A stretch of 7,754 nt of DNA, taken from positions 1-7,754 of the forward strand of contig JAITDB010000015.1 of the NCBI GenBank assembly GCA_031282785.1. Direction: 5' to 3'. The position numbers were made by a program, and so were the translations under genes. The notes under the pieces were generated by a model. It was not told where the DNA came from. It worked only from the letters and a program-made list of their open reading frames with translations, and made no database searches. Position 1 is the stretch's first letter; each line of letters starts with the position of its first letter. Shown piece after piece: positions 1-5,554 of the stretch. The stretch is from Holosporaceae bacterium. GTDB lineage: Bacteria > Pseudomonadota > Alphaproteobacteria > UBA3830.

Positions 1-269
1 CTCATTTTGAAGACCGAAAATATTTTTTCCGGCATATCGATGAGTACCAAAATGCCATTGCTGGCCGTTAATTTTTTCCCCAGCATAAGCACGACTCTCA
101 ATCCAGCGCTAGATATGTAGTCGATCTCGCTGAAGCGTATGGCGATTTTCTTATTGGCGCTAGCTGCTGTCATTACAGCATCTTCGAACGCCTTTGCAGT
201 TACAGTGTCCACTCTTCCTGCGGGAGTCAGCACTGTTATACCGCTATCACTGCTTGTTTTTACTTCCAT
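1..269 (-). CDS. STAS-domain anti-anti-sigma factor (RsbV/SpoIIAA-like), 3' end cut by window
   Basis: My translation of the reverse strand from ATG at 269 gives 89 codons with no stop before the window edge; the family is usually 100-115 residues, so only the C-terminal end is missing. The protein opens MEVKTSSDSGITVLTPAGRV, the typical first STAS strands. Residues 50-58 read DYISSAGLR, the conserved phospho-acceptor loop; Ser53 or Ser54 is the expected phosphorylation site. By family knowledge, the unphosphorylated form binds the cognate HATPase kinase and frees its sigma factor or other target, and the kinase inactivates it by phosphorylation. No signal peptide or membrane segment is seen, so it should be cytosolic. 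It follows the kinase gene with a single base between stop and start and has a strong GGAGG site inside the kinase's last codons, so translation is probably coupled. The partner target is not in view. Confidence 0.9.
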   Translation of the reverse strand, partial: MEVKTSSDSGITVLTPAGRVDTVTAKAFEDAVMTAASANKKIAIRFSEIDYISSAGLRVVLMLGKKLTASNGILVLIDMPEKIFSVFKM

Positions 270-270
270 G

Positions 271-684
271 TTATTCCTCCTTTTTTTCTACTGAAACCTT
301 TATGAGAAGCTGATTTTTATTATCCACCCTCGAATATTCGAGAGCTTCGGATAATTGCCTGACCAAAAAAATTCCCAAACCTCCCACTTTCCGTTCTTCC
401 AGAGACGATTCCGTATCTGGACTAGACAACGACGATGGATCAAATGGGATTCCATCGTCCGTCAGACATATGCAAATTTTGTCGTCACATCTTTCTATTT
501 TTAATGAAAAAATATGCTCGCCACCTTCAGGATAGGCATAGCTCACAATATTGGTAATCAACTCGTCGAGTATGAGTACTATGTCATGATATCTCTCGCT
601 GAGATTATGTTCCGCACAAAATGCGTTGACCTTATCACATACTACATCTAGTTCTTGTAGGTCATTTTTTATTTCCATAAACAT
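271..684 (-). CDS. HATPase_c serine kinase / anti-sigma factor (RsbW/SpoIIAB-like)
   Basis: This 137-residue protein has the size and motifs of a stand-alone GHKL anti-sigma kinase. The N box is at residues 40-51 (DELITNIVSYAY, with Glu41 and Asn45 as likely Mg/ATP ligands), the G1 box at 76-83 (DDGIPFDP) and the G2 ATP-lid glycines at 101-105 (GGLGI). By family knowledge it phosphorylates the STAS partner with ATP and, when free, sequesters a sigma factor or another regulator. It is cytosolic with no membrane segment. The start at 684 has AGGTGG six bases upstream; a second in-frame ATG two codons later is possible. It lies between the phosphatase gene (stop 686-688, restored frame) and the STAS gene (start 269), each with a one-base gap, so all three are probably one operon. 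The bound target cannot be identified from the sequence. Confidence 0.92.
   Translation of the reverse strand: MFMEIKNDLQELDVVCDKVNAFCAEHNLSERYHDIVLILDELITNIVSYAYPEGGEHIFSLKIERCDDKICICLTDDGIPFDPSSLSSPDTESSLEERKVGGLGIFLVRQLSEALEYSRVDNKNQLLIKVSVEKKEE
276..280 (-). promoter_or_regulatory. Shine-Dalgarno of the STAS gene
   Basis: The reverse strand reads GGAGGAATAAC directly before the ATG at 269. The GGAGG lies six bases upstream of the start, inside the Lys-Glu-Glu end codons of the kinase gene. It fixes the STAS start and suggests translational coupling. Confidence 0.8.
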
Positions 685-685
685 T

Positions 686-1848
686 TTATGCCACCTCTCT
701 TTTATATTTTACGCATAGCATTGTTATGTCATCTGATTGCGGCGCACCATCGGCGAACTTTCTAATTGATTTGATTATTTCCTCAGTTATAGTAGGAGGA
801 GAAGCAAGAGTATGTTCCTTGAGCACCTGAGCAAAACGCTCAAAATCGTATTCTTCTCCTTTTCTATTTGCGGCCTCTGTACTCCGTCTGTGTAGAAAAT
901 AATTGTTTCTTCTGGACCAAATGTATGAACGTTATCAAGGAATTCTACTCCATCGAATATTCCCAGAGCCATACCAGGATCGCATTCGAGAAATTCCGGC
1001 GACATACCTGGACGCATTACCGCTATCGGCAGATGCCCAGCGTTAGTATAGGTGATTTCATGCTTCATGGTATCTATGACGCCATACATGGCTGTCACAA
1101 ACATGGTGGTAACGTTCTCCTGACATATCATGAGGTTCACGTTTTTAAAGCATTCTGCAGGAGACTCATATACCCGAGAAAAAGATTTTATAAGAGTTTT
1201 TGCGATGGTAGCAAACATTGCCGCCGAAATATTTTTCCCCGATACATCTGCCATGACGACTCCGAGTTTTGTTTCGCCCAACCAGAAATAGTCGTAGAAA
1301 TCGCCACCAACTTCTGCTGCAGGAGTGGTATCAGCAAACAGATCTATATTTCCCTTCTTTACGACATTCCCTGGAAGAATGCTTCTCTGTAATTTGGCAG
1401 ATACATCCAGCTCATCGGAAATCGCTGATAATTTTTTACGCGTTGCCTCGGCTTGCTTTAGTCCTGCGACAACGTTGGCGGTTTTTGACAAAGTATCAGA
1501 CAAGTCCGTGAAGTCTATGGGTTTTATGACGAAGTCGTGGGCACCGCCGCGCATGACGGCTCTCAGTGTGTTTATGTCTCCGTAGGCGGAAATAACAACG
1601 GATTTCATCAGAGGACGCTCTACTTTCAACTGACTTATGAGACTTATGCCGTCCATGCCATCGACATTGATGTCCGAAAGAAAAATATCGAAGTCGTTGT
1701 CCCGCAGCTGCTCCTGAACCTGCTGCAAACACGTAGCAAAGGAAAATTCGTACATGCCTTCCGCAATTTGATGACGGAATTTCTGAGTAAATAAATCCTG
1801 TGTGTCATACTCGTCGTCTAGAACCAGTATTTTAGCTAACGTTGCCAC
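686..1848 (-). CDS. Response regulator-PP2C serine phosphatase fusion (RsbU-like), frameshifted near its 3' end
   Basis: The start is GTG at 1848; an in-frame TAA lies immediately before it, so no longer start is possible. Residues 1-120 form a receiver domain: acidic pocket Asp11/Asp12, phospho-acceptor Asp59 in LSDINVDGMDG, Ser87 and Lys109 in the switch positions. A helical, probably coiled-coil linker (about 120-158) follows, then a SpoIIE/RsbU-type PP2C domain with EVGGDFYD (179-186), ADVSGK (200-205) and YTDG (319-322). After Val323 the frame is wrong: it runs 30 unrelated residues to a stop at 787-789. A shift of one base at 880-882 restores a 64-residue tail containing the family motif SDDITML and ending at 686-688, one base before the kinase start. 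The restored product would be 387 residues. By family knowledge it dephosphorylates the STAS protein when the receiver is activated. If the deletion is real the enzyme lacks a metal-binding Asp and is probably inactive; if it is a sequencing error the gene is intact. Confidence 0.9.
691..696 (-). promoter_or_regulatory. Shine-Dalgarno of the anti-sigma kinase gene
   Basis: The reverse strand reads AGGTGG, six bases before the ATG at 684. It sits inside the restored-frame end of the upstream phosphatase gene (codons for Glu-Val-Ala-stop), which fits coupled translation and independently supports that frame as the ancestral one. Confidence 0.65.
880..882 (-). other. Frameshift site (one base missing) in the phosphatase gene
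   Basis: On the reverse strand the codons for Tyr-Thr-Asp-Gly-Val end in GTA (882-880). The family-like continuation Thr-Glu-Ala-Ala begins with ACA, which shares the A of GTA. Inserting a single base here (for example GTA ACA instead of GTACA) joins the two halves into one PP2C domain. No X-XXY-YYZ slippery heptamer is present at the junction. Confidence 0.85.
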
Positions 1849-1877
1849 TTAACATTCTCTCAAAAAACGCATATAAT
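1849..1877 (+). promoter_or_regulatory. Sigma70-type promoter of dnaQ
   Basis: TTAACA at 1849-1854 (five of six to TTGACA), a 17-base spacer, and a perfect TATAAT at 1872-1877. A second perfect TATAAT at 1882-1887 lacks a good -35 at correct spacing. Transcription would start near 1884, giving an untranslated leader of about 25 bases before the ATG at 1910. The -35 box abuts the start codon of the divergent phosphatase gene. Confidence 0.65.
1857..1861 (-). promoter_or_regulatory. Probable ribosome binding site of the phosphatase gene (GTG start)
   Basis: The reverse strand reads GAGAG eight bases before the GTG at 1848. It is a moderate match, but the adjacent in-frame TAA leaves GTG as the only start that keeps the receiver domain's first strand. 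Confidence 0.45.
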
Positions 1878-1879
1878 TC

Positions 1880-1907
1880 CCTATAATCACATAAAAAGGT
1901 TAATCAA
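1880..1907 (-). promoter_or_regulatory. Candidate promoter of the partner-switching operon
   Basis: On the reverse strand TTGATT (1907-1902) and TATAGG (1885-1880) are 16 bases apart. Both match the consensus only partly. It is the best candidate in the 61-base divergent region and would overlap the dnaQ transcription start, so the two promoters may compete. This is a weak call. Confidence 0.3.
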
Positions 1908-1909
1908 TT

Positions 1910-2605
1910 ATGACTATTTCAAAGAATCTCCGAGAAGTTGTGCTCGATACGGAGACAACTGGACTAAATCACGCCAAAGGTGACAGAATCGTAGACATCG
2001 CCTGCGTAGAATTAATAAATCACATTCCCACAGGAAACACATATCAGGTATACATCAATCCTGAACGAGAAATGCAGCGAGATGCCACTGCCATAAGCGG
2101 TATAACAGACGAATTTCTGGCAGATAAACCTCTGTTCCATGAAATAGTCGATGATTTTCTCAATTTTGTGCAGGATAGTATTCTTATTATCCATAATGCC
2201 AAATTCGATATTGGATTTTTAAACAGCGAACTGTCACGCCTGGATAAGCCACTGTTTCATATGAAAAATACTATCGATACACTGGAAATAGCGCGTAAAA
2301 AATTTCCCGGATCGCCGGCAAGCCTCGATGCCCTTTGCAAAAGATTCGAGATAGATACATCAGGCCGCACAAAACACGGCGCGTTGATCGACTGCTTTTT
2401 GCTGTCAGAAGTGTACATAAACCTTCTCGGAGGACGCCAGAGTGACCTGTCGTTTCACAATGATAATTTGAAGATAGAAACCGTTTCTGCCATCAAAAAT
2501 ACCCAGGCCAAACGAGCCAAAAGAAATTTTGCAGTTTCCACAGACGAGAAAACAAGCCACGAGGAATTTCTCAAGGTTATAAATAATCCCTTCTGGAAAC
2601 GTTGA
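1910..2605 (+). CDS. dnaQ: DNA polymerase III epsilon subunit (3'-5' proofreading exonuclease)
   Basis: This 231-residue protein is a DEDDh exonuclease of the size usual for alphaproteobacterial DnaQ. ExoI is LDTETTG with Asp13 and Glu15, ExoII is HNAKFD with Asp100, and ExoIII is HGALID with His156 and Asp161, so all catalytic residues are present. QSDLSF (177-182) occupies the place of the epsilon clamp-binding motif that follows the exonuclease fold in E. coli. The C-terminal tail ends HEEFLKVINNPFWKR, resembling the segment that ties epsilon to the polymerase subunit in alphaproteobacteria. It removes misincorporated bases within the replicative polymerase core. The ATG has only a weak AAGG ten bases upstream; a good promoter lies just before it. 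It is transcribed alone, divergent from the signalling operon and convergent with valS. One mild oddity is Ser63 where many homologues have His (ISGI versus HGI). Confidence 0.96.
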   Translation: MTISKNLREVVLDTETTGLNHAKGDRIVDIACVELINHIPTGNTYQVYINPEREMQRDATAISGITDEFLADKPLFHEIVDDFLNFVQDSILIIHNAKFDIGFLNSELSRLDKPLFHMKNTIDTLEIARKKFPGSPASLDALCKRFEIDTSGRTKHGALIDCFLLSEVYINLLGGRQSDLSFHNDNLKIETVSAIKNTQAKRAKRNFAVSTDEKTSHEEFLKVINNPFWKR

Positions 2606-2634
2606 CAGCAGAACACGATATTTTATGCTAGACG

Positions 2635-2681
2635 GCTATTTTTTTTCTGAAACGTCACCGTAGTTCAGAAAAAAATTTAGC
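2635..2681. repeat. T/A-flanked inverted repeat between convergent dnaQ and valS
   Basis: The arms TTTTTTTCTGAA (2640-2651) and TTCAGAAAAAAA (2664-2675) are perfectly complementary over 12 bases, with a 12-base loop; outer GCTA (2635-2638) and TAGC (2678-2681) extend the pairing with one bulge. It fills the spacer between the two stop codons, so it may end transcription from both sides. In both directions the T tract is on the 5' arm, and no T run follows the hairpin, so it is not a textbook intrinsic terminator. Confidence 0.6.
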
Positions 2682-2682
2682 G

Positions 2683-5316
2683 TTACATCAAATTTTGGGT
2701 TATGTAATTAATTTTGTTTATCCTATCGTTGAAACTGTCCAGCCGATCTTTATGTTCCTGCACGATATCTACAGAAGCCTTGCGCAGAAAATCCTCGTTA
2801 TTCAATCTATTAATGGTATCAGCTCGATTTTTTTCGAGCTTTTTCATTTCGTCGTGGAGACGTTTTTTCTCAGCTTGAGCGTCGATTTTCCCTTCGAATC
2901 CTATATGAACGACCGCATCTGCAATGACGACGGGGATACTTTGGGAATCGAGTTTCTGAACGGCAAAAATTCCAGCCATTCGCAGTAATATTTCCCTATA
3001 TTCGTCGCAGAGTTGGCGAAAAGCGTCGTCTGTAGTTTCGATTTTGGCCTCGAGTTTTTCGGATGGCGCAATGCCAAGGAATTTTCTCGTAGATCTCACC
3101 GCAGAAATCACAGATTGAATGCGATCAATTTTCTCCACTGAATCGCCACAATCGAGGGTTATGGCACTGACGTCTGGCCATGATATATCAGCAACGCCGA
3201 GTTCTCCGCTGAGCTTTTTGGCCATGAACGGAGCGATCGGATACAAAACCTGAACGAATTGCAGAATGGCCCAACCGGTCACATCGCGAATTTCTTTTTT
3301 CATTGATGCCGTAACGTCGTTTGAAGCGTCAATTCCAGATTCCGACTGCAAAATCGGTTTTAGAAATTCCATATACCAATCGCAAAACGAGTTCCAAACA
3401 CATTGATATATGGATCTGGTAGCCTCGTCGAATCTATAATTTTCTAGAGAATTTTCCACATCTTGGACCATATTTTTTATTTTATGCACTATCCACTGGG
3501 CCAGAGGATGTTTTACCGTATTTGCGTTAAAATCTTTGGTACAATAGGCGCAGTCGTTCATCTGAGCGAATCTGACGACGTTCCAGAGCTTGGTCAGAAA
3601 ATTTCTGCCGATTTCCACCATCTGTGCGCTCATTTTTATGTCTCGACCAGGAGATGCTGCAGACGCCAGCGTATATCTTACGGCATCTGCTCCGTATATA
3701 TCGCAGAGCTGCAACGGATCAATAACGTTTCCCTTGGATTTTGACATTTTTTGTCCTTTTTCGTCGCGCACAAGACCGTGTATGTAAACATTGCCGAATG
3801 GAACGTCGCCGACAGCATAGATGCCGAACATAATCATACGGGCAATCCAGAAAAATATAATGTCAAAACCAGTGACGATTATCATCTTCGAGTAAAAATT
3901 GAGATCCAGTTCATCCGGCCAGCCAAGCACAATAAAAGGCCACATGCCAGATGAATACCACGTATCCAGTACATCATTGTCCTGAACGAGCTCAACATCA
4001 TCTTTTTTTCCATAGAAAACAATGGCTTTTTGGAGAGCTTCCTCGGCCGTTTCGGCGACAAATATTTGTCCGTCCGGACCGTACCAGGCAGGAATTCGAT
4101 GTCCCCACCAAATTTGCCTCGAAATACACCATGGTTCGATATTTTTCATCCATTCGAAAAATAAATTCTCCCAATGTTTTGGAATAAATGCGATTTTGCC
4201 TTCTTTCACGGCTTTTACGGCCGGAATCGACAACTTTGCAGCGTCGATAAACCACTGACGCGTAATGCGCGGCTCCAGCATAACGCCAGACCTATCTCCA
4301 AAAGGTACTTTGTGCTTGATTGCCTCAACTTTTTCTAAAAGATCTTCGCTTTCGAGTAGAGCTACCACCGCTTCCCGAGCCTTGAATCTATCCATGTTCC
4401 GGAATTGCTCTGGAATTTCTTCTCCTTCTAACTCTCCGCGCTCGTTCATTATGTTTACCAGAGACAGTCCGTGTCTTTTTCCAACCTCGAAGTCGTTAAA
4501 ATCGTGGGCCGGAGTGATCTTGACGGCACCAGTCCCTTTTTCTGGGTCTGCATAGTCGTCTGCTATTATCGGCACAGACCTATTTATAATAGGAACAAGC
4601 ACTTTCTTCCCAATCAGATCGATATAACGTGTATCCCGAGGATTTACCGCAACCGCAACATCGCCGAAAAGCATCTCCGGTCTAGTGGTAGCAATACTGA
4701 TGAATCCGTCAGCGTTTTCCAGTTTGTACTTCAAATACCAGCTTTTTGCGCTGACCTCCTTTTCAACCACCTCCAAATCAGAAATAGCCGACTGAATCAA
4801 CGGATCCCAGTTAACCATTCTCTCGCCTCGATAGGCCAGACCGTCGTTGTACAGTCTTATAAACAGCCGAGATACCGCCTTTTTGCTGCCGTCGTCCATT
4901 GTAAACCGAAGACGAGAAAAATCGCAGGAAATTCCTAGGACTTTCATCTGTTCCAAAATTGTACCACCGGAATTTTCCTTCCAACGCCAAATTTCCCGAA
5001 GTAATTCTTCCCGCTCCAAAGAACCTTTTTTCGCTCCTTTTTCGTATAATTGCTTTTCCACCAGTAATTGCGTTACAATTCCAGCGTGATCCAGACCCGG
5101 CTGAAATAATACATTGTATCCTTTCAATCTTTTGTAGCGAACCATGATATCCTGTAGCGTATAACAGAGAGCATGTCCGACATGCAGCGATCCAGTTACG
5201 TTCGGAGGCGGAAGCAGTACCATAAACGACTCGGCATCTTCGTTGCGATGCGCTGCCTCAGCAGCAAACGAAAAATCTTTCTCAAATGACTTGGGATCAA
5301 AGTTTTTGGCTAACAT
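2683..5316 (-). CDS. valS: Valyl-tRNA synthetase
   Basis: This 877-residue class Ia synthetase joins valine to tRNA-Val in the cytosol. The ATP-binding HIGH motif is HVGH at 45-48, within PPPNVTGSLHVGH, and the second signature is KMSKS at 523-527. Between them lies the CP1 editing domain, with TTRPE and the hydrolytic-pocket residues Lys266, Thr268, Asp272 and Asp275 (KITPAHDFND), so post-transfer editing of mischarged threonine should be intact. An anticodon-binding helical domain follows, and the last 60 residues or so are a charged coiled coil, the usual ValRS C-terminal arm. The length is normal though slightly short at the N-terminus against the 951-residue E. coli enzyme. The ATG at 5316 has GGAGA four bases upstream. 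It converges with dnaQ and has its own upstream region of about 170 bases after the terminator of the preceding gene. It looks like the ordinary bacterial form, unlike the archaeal-like ValRS of Rickettsia. Confidence 0.98.
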   Translation of the reverse strand: MLAKNFDPKSFEKDFSFAAEAAHRNEDAESFMVLLPPPNVTGSLHVGHALCYTLQDIMVRYKRLKGYNVLFQPGLDHAGIVTQLLVEKQLYEKGAKKGSLEREELLREIWRWKENSGGTILEQMKVLGISCDFSRLRFTMDDGSKKAVSRLFIRLYNDGLAYRGERMVNWDPLIQSAISDLEVVEKEVSAKSWYLKYKLENADGFISIATTRPEMLFGDVAVAVNPRDTRYIDLIGKKVLVPIINRSVPIIADDYADPEKGTGAVKITPAHDFNDFEVGKRHGLSLVNIMNERGELEGEEIPEQFRNMDRFKAREAVVALLESEDLLEKVEAIKHKVPFGDRSGVMLEPRITRQWFIDAAKLSIPAVKAVKEGKIAFIPKHWENLFFEWMKNIEPWCISRQIWWGHRIPAWYGPDGQIFVAETAEEALQKAIVFYGKKDDVELVQDNDVLDTWYSSGMWPFIVLGWPDELDLNFYSKMIIVTGFDIIFFWIARMIMFGIYAVGDVPFGNVYIHGLVRDEKGQKMSKSKGNVIDPLQLCDIYGADAVRYTLASAASPGRDIKMSAQMVEIGRNFLTKLWNVVRFAQMNDCAYCTKDFNANTVKHPLAQWIVHKIKNMVQDVENSLENYRFDEATRSIYQCVWNSFCDWYMEFLKPILQSESGIDASNDVTASMKKEIRDVTGWAILQFVQVLYPIAPFMAKKLSGELGVADISWPDVSAITLDCGDSVEKIDRIQSVISAVRSTRKFLGIAPSEKLEAKIETTDDAFRQLCDEYREILLRMAGIFAVQKLDSQSIPVVIADAVVHIGFEGKIDAQAEKKRLHDEMKKLEKNRADTINRLNNEDFLRKASVDIVQEHKDRLDSFNDRINKINYITQNLM

Positions 5317-5320
5317 TTTT

Positions 5321-5325
5321 TCTCC
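5321..5325 (-). promoter_or_regulatory. Shine-Dalgarno of valS
   Basis: The reverse strand reads GGAGA followed by four A and the ATG at 5316. It is a good match and fixes the valS start. Confidence 0.7.
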
Positions 5326-5330
5326 GTGAA

Positions 5331-5399
5331 TTACGCAATTAAAGCTACAGCATACAATAGAGCGTTTTCAGAATCCATATTGAGGCTGTTTAGATCCAT
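5331..5399 (-). CDS. Candidate 22-codon small ORF upstream of valS
   Basis: The reverse strand encodes MDLNSLNMDSENALLYAVAL followed by Ile-Ala and TAA; the stop lies 14 bases before the valS start. The C-terminal half is hydrophobic. No Shine-Dalgarno precedes its ATG, which sits right beside the A8 arm of an inverted repeat, so translation is doubtful. It contains a single valine codon, so it does not look like a classical Val-codon attenuator leader. It could be a coupled leader peptide or simply a chance reading frame. Confidence 0.2.
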   Translation of the reverse strand: MDLNSLNMDSENALLYAVALIA

Positions 5400-5400
5400 G

Positions 5401-5439
5401 ATTTTTTTTCGAAGACGTCCTATACAATAGAAAAAAAAT
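5401..5439. repeat. T8/A8 inverted repeat upstream of valS
   Basis: ATTTTTTTTC (5401-5410) and GAAAAAAAAT (5430-5439) are perfect 10-base inverted arms around a 19-base loop containing the palindrome GACGTC. It resembles the element after dnaQ: the span from first T to last A is 37 bases in both, and both have a GAA followed by ACGTC just inside the left arm. It lies in the probable valS leader or promoter region. Confidence 0.5.
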
Positions 5440-5447
5440 TGAACGAG

Positions 5448-5462
5448 GAACAGCCCCTGTTC
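5448..5462. repeat. Small hairpin-forming inverted repeat
   Basis: GAACAG (5448-5453) and CTGTTC (5457-5462) pair perfectly around a three-base loop. It lies between the terminator of the upstream gene and valS. It could be an operator or an RNA hairpin; the spacing does not match known LexA boxes. Confidence 0.35.
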
Positions 5463-5487
5463 GCCTACTTCGCCACAAAGATTTGCT

Positions 5488-5519
5488 AAAAAAAAGGACC
5501 CCATCAGATGAGGTCCTTT
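5488..5519 (-). terminator. Intrinsic terminator of the low-complexity protein gene
   Basis: On the reverse strand AAAGGACC (5519-5512) pairs with GGTCCTTT (5500-5493), with extra inner pairs and a short loop, and a run of eight T (5495-5488) covers the end of the stem. It lies about 35 bases after the stop codon at 5555. The good form and position support the gene upstream as a real, transcribed minus-strand unit. Confidence 0.88.
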
Positions 5520-5554
5520 GATTGCAGAAAAGAATCATTTAGCAACAGCTTCTC

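Larger units (their letters stand above)
5317..5554. other. Intergenic region between valS and the low-complexity gene
   Basis: These 238 bases contain, from right to left, the intrinsic terminator of the low-complexity gene, a small GC hairpin, the T8/A8 inverted repeat, the candidate 22-codon ORF and the valS ribosome site. I find no convincing sigma70 promoter; TATTGT in the loop of the inverted repeat is the nearest -10 candidate on the reverse strand, without a good -35. I see no tRNA, T-box or known riboswitch. Confidence 0.5.

Noticed and set aside
787..882. Programmed -1 frameshifting in the phosphatase gene
   Set aside because: There is no slippery heptamer at the junction, and a shift further upstream would lose the conserved Thr-Asp-Gly. 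A simple one-base deletion explains it better.
868..1392. Long plus-strand reading frame opposite the phosphatase gene (174 codons)
   Set aside because: It lies antisense to a gene with clear receiver and PP2C motifs, encodes a Cys/His/Arg-rich composition unlike a protein family I know, and has no ribosome site. It is a shadow frame.
1832..1855. Seven-codon ORF from ATG at 1855 overlapping the phosphatase start
   Set aside because: It reads MLSGNVS then stop, has a purine-rich stretch too close to its start, and is easily chance.
5441..5462. LexA/SOS box in GAAC...GTTC sequence
   Set aside because: The half-site spacing fits neither the alphaproteobacterial GTTC-N7-GTTC form nor the Gram-positive form, so I list it only as a small hairpin.
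5317..5490. T-box or Val-codon attenuator controlling valS
   Set aside because: No T-box-like sequence or antiterminator/terminator pair is visible, and the small ORF has only one valine codon. The only good terminator here belongs to the upstream gene.
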